Shown piece after piece: positions 19,634-30,800 of a DNA stretch of 35,367 bases (positions are counted from its first letter, which is position 1; each line of letters opens with the position of its first letter). Below the pieces are notes generated by a model. That model was not told the DNA's origin. It made no database searches and saw nothing but the letters and a program-made list of their open reading frames with translations. Source of the DNA: DASTPP01 sp035762175. GTDB taxonomy: Bacteria > Myxococcota_A > Polyangia > Polyangiales > Polyangiaceae. The translations under genes and the position numbers were made by a program. The stretch spans positions 1 through 35,367 of the forward strand of contig DASTPP010000259.1 of the NCBI GenBank assembly GCA_035762175.1. Direction: 5' to 3'.

Positions 19634-20791
19634 TCAAGGCCCCGGCGCGCCCCGCGCCGCCTCGATGAGCCGCCCCCGCGCCAGCGAGACGTGCGCCCGC
19701 TCGCCCGGCCCGAAGCCCGACGCGTCGAGCAGCCCCGGGCGCGTCGTCGTGACGAAAATTTGACCCCCCGTCTCGTGCAACAAAGCCAAGAGCGCGCGCG
19801 TCCGCTCCTCGTCGAGCTCGCTCGACAGGTCGTCGAGCAAGAGCAGCGGCCAGAGCCCCCGCGCCGCCGAAAGCGCCCAGAGCTCGGCCACCTTCAGCCC
19901 CAGCGTCACCGCCCGGTGCTGCCCCTGCGACGCCACCGCCCGCAGCGGCCTGCCCTCGAGCCGGAGCGCGAGCTCGTCGCGGTGCGGCCCGAACCCCGCC
20001 GCCCCCCGCACCGCGTCTTTCTCGCGCCGCGCCGCGAGCGCCGCGAGCGCCTCGCCCTCGTCGCCCGAGCCCCCCGGCTCGTACGCCGCCTCGACCCGCA
20101 GCCCCGGCGAGAGCCGCTCGAGCGCCGGGCCCAGCCCCGCCACCAACCCCTCGGCCGCCCGCCGCCGCGCCCGCGTCAGCGCCGCCCCGTGCCGCGCGCA
20201 GAGCGCCTCGAACGCCGCCACGTCGGCCCCCCCCGCCCCCCGCTTCTCGAGCGCCCGCTGCCGCGCCCTGAGCGCCCGCTGGTAGCGCGCCCGGTCGTCG
20301 CCGCTCAGCGGGTCGACGAACAGCGCCAGCCGGTCGAGCAAGAGCCGCCGCGCCCCCGCCGGACCCGACGTCAGCTCGAGCTCGCGCGCGTGAAAGCACA
20401 CCACCGGCGACTTGACCGCGAAGTGCCCGAGGCTCGGCGGCCGCTTGCCGTCGAGCTTCACCGCCCGGCGCGCCCCCTCGACCGCCACGATCTGCTCGCG
20501 CCCGACCGCCGACCCGCCCTCGCGGAAGACCGCCCGCACCCGCCCCGACCGCTCGCCGTGCCGCACCAGCTCGTCGAGCCGCGGCGTGCGAAAGCTCTTC
20601 GACGTCGCCGCCAGGTAGATCGCCTCGAGCACCGAGGTCTTGCCCTGCCCGTTCGGCCCCGCCAGCACCGTCAGCCGCCGCGAGGGCTCGAGCTCGAGCC
20701 GCTCGAGGTTGCGCACGTCGCGCACCTCGAGCCGCGCGAGCCAGAGCGGCGGCGGCCTCGCCCCGCCCGAGGGCGAGGAGCCCGGGCCCAT
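19634..20791 (-). CDS. recF: DNA replication/repair protein RecF
   Basis: An SMC/ABC-type ATPase that binds gapped DNA and helps load RecA through RecFOR. The 385 residues have Walker A GPNGQGKT (about 40-47) followed by SVLEAIYLAATSKSFRT, the signature-like region GFGPHRDEL and SQGQHR, and Walker B LLLLDDLSSELDE, as expected. The start ATG at 20791 overlaps the dnaN stop by one base (TGATG), indicating translational coupling. The middle helical region is Ala/Arg-rich, consistent with the genome's GC content. A terminator-like hairpin follows before gyrB. Confidence 0.96.
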   Translation of the reverse strand: MGPGSSPSGGARPPPLWLARLEVRDVRNLERLELEPSRRLTVLAGPNGQGKTSVLEAIYLAATSKSFRTPRLDELVRHGERSGRVRAVFREGGSAVGREQIVAVEGARRAVKLDGKRPPSLGHFAVKSPVVCFHARELELTSGPAGARRLLLDRLALFVDPLSGDDRARYQRALRARQRALEKRGAGGADVAAFEALCARHGAALTRARRRAAEGLVAGLGPALERLSPGLRVEAAYEPGGSGDEGEALAALAARREKDAVRGAAGFGPHRDELALRLEGRPLRAVASQGQHRAVTLGLKVAELWALSAARGLWPLLLLDDLSSELDEERTRALLALLHETGGQIFVTTTRPGLLDASGFGPGERAHVSLARGRLIEAARGAPGP

Positions 20792-21969
20792 CAGATGCGC
20801 ATCGGCATGATGACCGCGATGTACTGGCGGTCCGGCCGCTCGGCCGCCGGGCGCAAGACCGCCGGGTCGAGCTCGCCCGAGAAGCCCAAGACGACCTCTT
20901 CTTCGTCGTCGAGCGCGCCCAGCACGTCGAGGAAGTAGCGGGCGTTGAAGCCGATGGTCACGTCTTTCCCGGCGTAGTCGATCGGCAGCTCGTCGAGGCC
21001 GTCGCCGCTCTCGGGGCTCTCGCTCGTGATGCGCATCAGCCCCTTGCTCAGCGTCAGCTTCACCCCGCCCGTCCGCTCGCTCGCCGCCAGGCTCACCGCC
21101 CGCAACGCGTCGGCGAAGGCCAGGCGCGGCACCCGCGCCGACCGCTCGGACTGCTGCGGAATGACCTGCTGGTACGACGGAAATTGCGCGTCGACCAGCT
21201 TCACCCCGAAGAGCGCCCCCGCCACCTCGAAGAACGCGTTCGGCCCCGACGCCGTCAGCGCCACCGGCCGCGAAGGCGCCGCCCCCCCGTCTTTGCCGCC
21301 CCCCTCTTTGCCCGCCTCGGCCCCCGCCTCTTCGGCCATGCGCCGCAGCTCGACCACCGCCTTCAGCGGCAAGAGCAGCGTCGCGTCGCCCGCCCCCGCC
21401 TTCACCGTCAGCTCGGCCTTCGAGAGCCGGTGCCCGTCGGTCGTCACCATGCGCACCCGATCGCCCTGCCACTCGAAGAGCGCGCTGTTCAGGTTCGGCC
21501 GCGTGTCGTCGGGCGAAATGCTGAACTGCGTGTGCCCGATGAGCGCCGCCAACACGTCGGCCCCGAGCTCGAAGCGCGGCGCGCCGTCGGCCGGCCGCGG
21601 CAACTTCGGGAACTCGGCCGCCGCCTGGCTGCGCAGCGTGTAGCGCCGCGCCGTGCCCGCCCCCCGCAGCACCGTCGCCCCGCCCCCGCCGACCTCGCTC
21701 ACCAGCTGCAGCGGCCCGTCCGGCATCGCCTTGACGCGCTCGAGCAGATCGCGCGCCGGCACCGCCACGCTGCCGCCCTTCTTCACCTCGGCCGGCACCG
21801 AGCCCGCGATCGACAAGTAAAGGTCGGTCGCGCTCACGCTCAACCCCCCCTTGCCCGCCGTCTCGAGCAGCACATTCGAGAGCACCGGCATCGTACTCTT
21901 CTTGTCGGCGATGGCCTGGGCGCGGGCTACGAAACGAAGGAGGTCTTTCTTAGCGACAGTGACGTCCAT
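20791..21969 (-). CDS. dnaN: DNA polymerase III beta subunit (sliding clamp)
   Basis: The sliding clamp that tethers DNA polymerase III to DNA. The 392 residues have N-terminal MDVTVAKKDLLRFVARAQ, three clamp-type domains and the conserved end YIAVIMPMRI. A Gly/Glu/Lys-rich insertion (about 198-215, AEAGKEGGGKDGG) lies in the middle domain, as seen in some myxobacterial clamps. The ATG at 21969 is preceded by ACGGAG about 12 nt upstream. It is first in the dnaN-recF-gyrB order, but dnaA is not next to it. The 350 bp upstream contain DnaA-box-like sites. Confidence 0.97.
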   Translation of the reverse strand: MDVTVAKKDLLRFVARAQAIADKKSTMPVLSNVLLETAGKGGLSVSATDLYLSIAGSVPAEVKKGGSVAVPARDLLERVKAMPDGPLQLVSEVGGGGATVLRGAGTARRYTLRSQAAAEFPKLPRPADGAPRFELGADVLAALIGHTQFSISPDDTRPNLNSALFEWQGDRVRMVTTDGHRLSKAELTVKAGAGDATLLLPLKAVVELRRMAEEAGAEAGKEGGGKDGGAAPSRPVALTASGPNAFFEVAGALFGVKLVDAQFPSYQQVIPQQSERSARVPRLAFADALRAVSLAASERTGGVKLTLSKGLMRITSESPESGDGLDELPIDYAGKDVTIGFNARYFLDVLGALDDEEEVVLGFSGELDPAVLRPAAERPDRQYIAVIMPMRI

Positions 21970-22325
21970 GTCGGGTCAGGTGCTCCGTAGACGGACGGGC
22001 AGGGGTCAGCGGAAGGGCAAGGAAGCCCAAGGGGGTCACCCTCTAGAGCAGCAGCGCGCCCAGAGGGCAAGGCTTCATGGCATCTCGATCGAGAGGAAGG
22101 AAAATTTTAACAAAGGGTAGAGAGTCGTAGAGCCTGTGGATACTGGGGACAAGCCCCAAAGACTCTAGAATTTCAACCCTTTAGGTGCCCACACCCCCGG
22201 GGAAAAGGGGGGGCGCCTCCGGGGGGCTCAGCAGGGAGAGAACCCAGGGAGAAGAGGGGGCCGAGCTGACCCCAGGCTTGTCCCCCGGGGTTTCCCCCAG
22301 GGGTTTCCCCCAAGGTTGGGGATAA
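21970..22325. promoter_or_regulatory. dnaN upstream region with DnaA-box-like sites (origin candidate)
   Basis: Minus-strand TTGTCCCCA (22152-22144) is directly followed by GTATCCACA (22143-22135), two adjacent 9-mers close to DnaA boxes (TTATCCACA, or TTGTCCACA in GC-rich bacteria). TTATCCCCA lies at 22325-22317 and TTGTCCCCC at 22278-22286 (plus). Nearby are an A/T tract AAAATTTTAA (22101-22110) and tandem copies of CCCCTGGGGGAAACC-type sequence (22285-22320). GGGGACAAGCC (22145-22155) and its reverse complement (22275-22285) form an 11-bp inverted repeat. This could be oriC or a DnaA-controlled dnaN promoter; no test was possible here. Confidence 0.45.
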
Positions 22326-24134
22326 CTACCCCCAGCTCATCGCTCGGGTCCGCCCGGCCGTCGCCCCTCCCAGGCTCCGCCCCCTACGAGCGGAATTAGG
22401 GCCTCGTCGGCCCAGCCTGGGCCCCGGCCCGAGGCGAGGCCCCCTCGAATCGCCCGGCTCGGCCTCGGCCCGAGGTGAGGCCCTCTTCAAATCGCCCGGC
22501 TCGGCCTCGGGCTCGGCCCGAGGCGAGGACCGCCCTAAATCGACCGGCTCGGCCTCGGGCTCGGGCTGCTTTCGCCCCGCCCCCCGCTCGGCCCGGGCCC
22601 GGTAGGGCGCCGCCCCCTCGGTCTCGGAGCCCTCGAGGCGCGCGAGCAGCCGGGCGAGGGCGTCGGTGAGGTTGCGCCGCAGCCGCTCGTACGTCTTCGG
22701 GCCGACCTCGCCCGACGTATGGGCCTTGTCGAGCGCAGCGAGCTCATCGAGAAGGCGCGTCTTGGCCTCCTCGAGCTCGAGCCGCTCGTCTTCGGTTAGC
22801 CCCCCGCCCCTCGGACGCACCGCCCGCAGCCGCCCCGCCCCGTAGAGCCCGCCCGCGATGGCGACGGCGGCGATCGCGACCGCGTACCAGCGCCCGACGG
22901 GGCGCACGGGCATGTTGATGAGGCGCGCCTTGACCGACCGGAAGGTGGGGTCGGGCTTTTGCAGCGCCTTCTCGACCACCAACATGCGCTGGCCGGCGTT
23001 GTTCAGCATCGGCTCGGCCTCGGTGAAGCCCTCGCCCTGCAGCTGCAGGCCCTGGGGCGAGTCGGACGCGAGCCGGAACGACTGCACCTGGGGCAGGATG
23101 CCGAGCTCGAACGCGACGTCGCGCTCGCCGTTCCACGGGATTTGAAACCGGAACGAGGCGTCGTGCTGCCCCGGCGTGATCGTGCCCCGCAGCACGGCCG
23201 AGTCTTCGCCCGACGTCCACACGAGGTCGCCGACCTCGCCCTTGAAGGCCTTGGCCCCGGGCGGCAGCTGGACCTTGACGCCGTCGGCCTGCCACGCGTT
23301 CGAGCCGAGGTTAAGAATGCGATACGCTTGGCTGATCTGGATCGCGTCGTCGAGAATCTCGGCGAAGGCGAAGCCGCGAACGATGATGGCCGCCTCGCGG
23401 ATCGAGCGCGCGACGGGGAAGACGTAGAGCGTCGCCCGCATCGCCTTCACCTGGACGAGCTGGAAGGGCGGGCTCGCGAAGGTCGCGCCCTCGCGCAGCA
23501 CGCTCGCGCGAAACTCGGTCGCCTGGGGGAAGTCGAGCTTGTCGAAGGTGACCACGCCCGCCCCGTCGGACCGCAGGGTGCGCTGGCTCTTCGCGTCGCC
23601 CTTGGCGACCGAGCGCTCGGTGATGTTGAGCGTGACCTCGACCCCGGGCATGGGCCGCTCGGTCGCGCCGTCGATGACCTCGACGACGACGGTCTGCGGC
23701 GGCAGCGTGGGCTCGGGCTTGAGCCGGCTCTCGAGCACGCGGGGCATCTGGGCGGCGCGCCCGGCGCCCTCCAGGTTCATTCCCGCGTGCGGGTCGCCGG
23801 CCTGGGCCGGGGGCGGGGCGGCGCCGGCCGAGCCGGCGGGGCGGCCGGGCGCGCCCGAGGCGAGCGGCGCGGCCGAGCCGTGGCCCATGGGCACGGCGGG
23901 CGCAGCGAGCGCCGAGCCGAGGGCGGAGGCCGACCCCCCGGCCGCCGCCCGCCCGGCGGCCAGGGCGGCGGAGGCCGCGGCCGCGGGGCTCAGGGCCGAG
24001 GCGGCGGGCTTGGGGGCCGAGGCGGCGGGCCCGGGGGCCGCCAGCAGGCGGCCGCTCAAGGCCGGGACGAGGGCCATGGCGAGGCCCAGGGCGGGCCCGA
24101 GGGCGCGCCGAGCGCGAGGGCGGGGCAGGTTCAT
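22326..24134 (-). CDS. Secreted membrane-anchored protein of the cytochrome c maturation cluster
   Basis: A 602-residue protein with signal peptide (MNLPRPRARRALGPALGLAMALVPALSGRL), an Ala/Pro/Gly-rich spacer (to about 150), then a beta-sandwich like the carboxypeptidase regulatory domain (VVVEVIDGATERPMPGVEVTL). Further beta-rich segments follow, then one transmembrane helix (about 425-445, WYAVAIAAVAIAGGLYGAG) and a cytoplasmic helical hairpin (LLDELAALDKAHTSGEVGPKTYERLRRNLTDAL). The start ATG at 24134 overlaps the upstream stop (ATGA), so it is coupled to the zinc-ribbon gene. The helical hairpin resembles the CcmI-like one in that neighbour. It is probably a partner of the CcmFH maturation machinery, though the exact role is unknown. 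The C-terminal 60 residues are repeat-derived. Confidence 0.8.
   Translation of the reverse strand: MNLPRPRARRALGPALGLAMALVPALSGRLLAAPGPAASAPKPAASALSPAAAASAALAAGRAAAGGSASALGSALAAPAVPMGHGSAAPLASGAPGRPAGSAGAAPPPAQAGDPHAGMNLEGAGRAAQMPRVLESRLKPEPTLPPQTVVVEVIDGATERPMPGVEVTLNITERSVAKGDAKSQRTLRSDGAGVVTFDKLDFPQATEFRASVLREGATFASPPFQLVQVKAMRATLYVFPVARSIREAAIIVRGFAFAEILDDAIQISQAYRILNLGSNAWQADGVKVQLPPGAKAFKGEVGDLVWTSGEDSAVLRGTITPGQHDASFRFQIPWNGERDVAFELGILPQVQSFRLASDSPQGLQLQGEGFTEAEPMLNNAGQRMLVVEKALQKPDPTFRSVKARLINMPVRPVGRWYAVAIAAVAIAGGLYGAGRLRAVRPRGGGLTEDERLELEEAKTRLLDELAALDKAHTSGEVGPKTYERLRRNLTDALARLLARLEGSETEGAAPYRARAERGAGRKQPEPEAEPVDLGRSSPRAEPEAEPGDLKRASPRAEAEPGDSRGPRLGPGPRLGRRGPNSARRGRSLGGATAGRTRAMSWG
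22427..22565. repeat. Irregular 42/48-bp hairpin repeats in the 3' end of the preceding CDS
   Basis: CG(C/A)CCGGCTC begins at 22451, 22493 and 22541, spacings of 42 and 48 bp. Each unit carries a stem such as CCTCGGG-CTCGG-CCCGAGG. It encodes the PEAEPxDLxRxSPRAE repeats that end the minus-strand protein; one unit is a base short, which shifts the frame. Confidence 0.75.
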
Positions 24135-25066
24135 GGCTCGGGGGAGGCGGCCGGCGCGGGCCGCATGCGGGCGCCGCACGCCTTGCAGAAGGCGGCGTCG
24201 GCGTCATTTCGGGTGGAGCAAGCGGGGCACGCGGCCTTCGCCTCGGCGGGGGCGCTGGCCCCGGCCTCGGCCGGCTTCTCGTCGCGGGGTTCGGCGGGGG
24301 GCGCGGCGGCCTCGGCGGCCGCGGGGGGCACGACGAGCGCGGGGGCCGCGGCGGCCGCGGCGGGGGCGTCGACGTCGCGCGGCTCGCCCGCCTTGGTGAC
24401 CGCGGCGGCCTCGGCGGGGCCCGGCGCGTCGGCCGGGGAGGCCTCGGCGGCGGGCTCGGCCGGCACGTCTTCGTCCGGGGCGGCCGGGCTCGGCGCGTCG
24501 GCGTCGGCGGCCGGGGCGGCGGTCGCGCCGTCGGCCGCGGGGGCGTCGGCGGCCGCGGCGCGCTTCTTCTTCTTCTTGGGCTTCTCGGCGGCCTTCTGGC
24601 CGAGGCGGTCTTCGATGAGCCGCTCGGCGCGCAGGCGCGCGGGGCCGAGGCTGTCGTCGATGGAGCGCATGACGGCCTTGGCCTCGGCGCGGTAGCGGGC
24701 GGCGAGCTCGCGGTAGTCTTCGTCGCTGAGCTTGCCGAGGCCCCGCTCGTACTCGAGATCTTTCAGGGCCCGCAGGACGGCCTGCTTCTGCTCGTCGGCG
24801 GCGGTCGCGGCGCTCAAGTCGAGCGCCGCCTCGAGCGAGAGGGGGCTCTCGCCGAGGAGGACCTGCAGCGCCCTCCACAGCAGGGCGATGACGCCGAGCA
24901 GGGCGCCGCCGGCGAGCACGAGGATGGCGGCGCCGGCGCCGCGCAGCGCGCCGAGCACGGCGGCGCCGGCGACGACGGCGAGGGGCAGCAGCCAGGTCGA
25001 GCGGTCGACGAGGGCGCGGCCGAGGGCGAGGCCGCGGCCGGGGGCGGGGGGGCGTTCGGTCGTCAT
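24131..25066 (-). CDS. CcmI-like membrane protein with C-terminal zinc ribbon
   Basis: A 311-residue protein with two N-terminal transmembrane segments (about 27-45 and 48-68), a helical stretch DLEYERGLGKLSDEDYRELAARY (about 98-125) like the CcmI/cytochrome c biogenesis helical hairpin, a Lys-rich and then Ala/Pro/Glu-rich disordered linker (about 155-280), and a C-terminal zinc ribbon CPAC-x9-CKAC. It probably assists heme ligation together with CcmFH, which starts the cluster 18 bp upstream. Its stop overlaps the next start by 4 nt. The ATG at 25066 begins directly before the membrane segments. The zinc-ribbon and CcmI-like combination is uncommon in textbook systems, so the assignment is by motif and context. 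Confidence 0.8.
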   Translation of the reverse strand: MTTERPPAPGRGLALGRALVDRSTWLLPLAVVAGAAVLGALRGAGAAILVLAGGALLGVIALLWRALQVLLGESPLSLEAALDLSAATAADEQKQAVLRALKDLEYERGLGKLSDEDYRELAARYRAEAKAVMRSIDDSLGPARLRAERLIEDRLGQKAAEKPKKKKKRAAAADAPAADGATAAPAADADAPSPAAPDEDVPAEPAAEASPADAPGPAEAAAVTKAGEPRDVDAPAAAAAAPALVVPPAAAEAAAPPAEPRDEKPAEAGASAPAEAKAACPACSTRNDADAAFCKACGARMRPAPAASPEP

Positions 25067-25084
25067 CGGGGCGCTCGGTCTCGG

Positions 25085-27664
<2,580 letters not shown>

Positions 27665-27750
27665 GGGGGGGGACCAAGCCTAGGGGGGGTAAGTTGGCCC
27701 CGCAAGCGGCCTTTTTTCGGGGCCGGCGGGGGGGGAAGGGGTGCAAATTT

Positions 27751-27778
27751 GTCGGCCCGCTGCGCCCTTCGGGCCGAC
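27751..27778. promoter_or_regulatory. Perfect 9-bp hairpin ahead of the TPR/HEAT gene
   Basis: GTCGGCCCG (27751-27759) pairs perfectly with CGGGCCGAC (27770-27778) around a 10-nt loop, in the 154-bp gap between the divergent ccmFH and TPR/HEAT genes. It is 40 bp before the plus-strand start, with CTCGATCGAG (27783-27792) just after it. It may be an operator or a leader hairpin. Confidence 0.4.
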
Positions 27779-27818
27779 GGGCCTCGATCGAGAGGGCGCC
27801 AGCGTTTACGCTTGGAGG

Positions 27819-30800
27819 GTGCAGCGCCGCCGTCCAGCTTGGTTCGCACTGGCCCTGGTTTATTCCGCCGCCGGGCCCCTGCTCGCCCCCTCGCTCGCGC
27901 GGGCCGATTTTAGCGCCGAAGGCCGAAAAAAGAAGGGCACGGCGGCGCCGCCGCGGCCCGGGCCCAAGACGCCCGCCTCGCCGGGGGGCCCCGGGCCCGC
28001 CCGGCCCCCCGCGCCGCCCCGCCCCGAGGCGCCGGGTTCGGGGGCAGCAGACGGGGGCGACAAGGGGCCGGGCCGCGAGGCGCTCATCGCCCGCTACACG
28101 GGCATCGTGCTGGCGCAGCCGGGCGTCGCCTTCCCGCTGCAGCGGCTGTCGCAGCTTTACCGCGAGCGCGACGGCAACGTGCAGCGGCTCGTCGACGACC
28201 TCGGCAAGCGCGCCGCGGCGGGCGGCGCCGACGCCTGGGCGGCGAAGGTGGCGCTGGCGGGGCTGCTCAAGCAGGAGGGCAAGACCGCCGAGTCGCTCCG
28301 GGCGTACGAGGCGGCGGCGGCCGAGCGGCCCAAAGAGGCCTCGACCCTGCTGGCGCTGGCGCAGGCGCTGCGCGAGTCGGGCGACGTGCCGAAGGCGCGC
28401 GCCCGCTACGAGGAGGCCCTCGCGCGGCTCTCTTCGCAGGCCGACAAAGAGCAGACGCTTCGCACCCTGATGGCGCTCGCGCTCGAGGCGAACGATCTCG
28501 GCGGGGCCAAGGGCTACCACCGGCAGCTCGTGACGCTCGCGGGCGGCTCGCTCTTCGCCCGGGCCGAGCTCGGCCGCGAGCTGCTCGCGCGGGGCAAGTT
28601 CGCCGAGGCCGAGGCCGAGTTCGAAGAGGTGGCCAAGGCCGCCGCGGGCGACAACCGGGCGCTGGGCCCCGCGCTGCGCGACCTCGGGCTCGCGCAGGCC
28701 AAGCAGAAGAAGAACGCGGCGGCGCTCGCGACGCTGAAGAAGGCGCTCGCGGCGGCGGGCGGCGAGGCGGGGGTGCGCAACGAAATCCTCGCGGGCATCG
28801 CCGACGTGTACCGGGCCGACGGCAACCTGCCGGCGCTGGTCACGCTGCTCGAAAAAGAGAACCCGGGCGACTTCCCCCGCCTGGTGATGCTCGGCTCGCT
28901 CTACGAAGAGACCGGCGCGGTCGACAAGGCCGTGGCGACCTTCCGGCGGGCGCTCGCGGTCAACGGCAAGCACATCGAGACGCGCCTGCGGCTCGTGCGC
29001 CTCCTGCAGGCGCAGGGCGAGCTCGACCAGGCCGTCGCCGAGAACGAGCGGCTCATCGACGCGGCGCCGCGCAACCCCGAGTTCGTCTTCCAGCTCTGCG
29101 AGACGCTCTTGCAGCGGGGCGACCGGGCGCGCGCGCTCGCGCACCTCGCCAAGCTCGAGCAGGGCGCGGGCGGCGACGAAGACGTGCTCGCGCGCGTCGC
29201 CGACTTCTACGAGCGCATCGACGAGAAAGAGCGCGCGATGCGCCTGCTGACGCGCCTCGCGCAGCTCGCCCCCGGCGACCCGAGCCACCTGGTCGAGCTC
29301 GGCGACCGCTACTGGCAGGCGGGCGACAAGAAGCGGGCGCAAGAGATCTGGGGGCGCATCCGCACGGCGGTCGGCAACAAGGCGAAGGCGCTCTCGGCGC
29401 TCGGCGAGGTCCTGCTCGAGCACGATCTGACGGGCGAGGCGCTCGCGGCGTTCAAAGAGGCGGCCGAGGCCGAGCCGGGCAACCTGCGCTACCGCAAGGG
29501 CTACGCGCTGGCGCTCGAGCGGGCGGCGCCCGGGGCGGGCACGCCGGCGCTGACGCAGGCGCGCTTCGACGAGGCGCGCGCCCTCTGGGAAGAGGTGCTG
29601 GGCAAGGCGGGCTCCGACCGGCTGCTGGCGCGCGAGGCGCGGGCGCACGTCGTGACGCTCTGGGGGCTGCTCAAGCAGCTCGAGCAGCGGGCCGAGCCCC
29701 TTCGGCGGCGGCTCGGCGACGAGCCGCCCGACCTCGAGGCGGGGCGGCTCCTGGCCGAGGTGCAGCTGCGCCTGCGGCGGCTGCCCGAGGCCGAGGCGAC
29801 GCTGCAGAAGATCTTGAGCAAGGCGCCCGGCGACGAAGAGGCGTACCTGTCGCTCGAGCGGGTGCGGGTGATGGGGCAGAACCTGCCCGGGGCGATCGAG
29901 GTGCTGAAGAAGCTCGCCGAGCTCAACCCGAAGCGGGCGCGCGAGTACTACCAGCGCATGGCGCAGTACGCGGCCGAGCTCTACCGCGACGACGACGCCA
30001 TCGCGTACGCGGCCAAGGCCGTGGCGCTCGGCCCCGAAGACGCCGACGGGCACCGCAAGCTCGGCGAGATGTACCGGCGGCGCGGCGACAACGAGCGGGC
30101 GGCGGCCGAGTTCCGGCAGGCGCTCGCGAAGAACGACCGGCTCTACGCCGTCTACATGCAGCTCGCCGAGCTCTTGGCCGCCAAGGGCGAGGGCGACGAG
30201 GCCGACCGGCTGCACCGGCGGGTGGTGCGCGCGGCGCCCGACGACGAGCTGGTGATGCAGGCGGGGCGGCTCTCGATGCAGCGGCACGCGGTCAAGGGCT
30301 CGCTGCCCGAGCTCGAGACCGAGCTCTTGCCGCTGGCGCTCGGGCACCCGGCGCGGCCGGTGTTCCGGCGGCTCTTGGTCGAGCTCTACGGGCAGATGAC
30401 CTTCCCGCTGGTGCAGCAGGCGCGGCTCGGCGCGCCCGACGAGGCCGAGCGGGCGCGGCTGCAACTGCGCAAGGTGGGCGAGCGGGGCGTCAAGCCGCTG
30501 CTCGACGCGCTCGGCGACGAGCAGAAGTCGCAGGGCAACATCGCGCTCGAGGTGCTCGCGTACGTGGCGACCAAGGGCGCGGGCCCGGCGCTGATGGCGT
30601 ACGCGACGGGGCCGGCCGAGCAGTCGATGCGGGTGCGGGCGATGGTGGCGGCGGGCGCGCTGCGCGAGCCCGCGCTCCTGCCGCGCTACGAGGCCCTGCT
30701 CGCCCCGAAGGAGGGCGACGCCGTGGCGCCCGGCGACCCGGTGACGGTGGCGGCCGCCTGGGGCGTCGCGCGCATGGGCGACCGGCGCGCGCTGCCGCTG

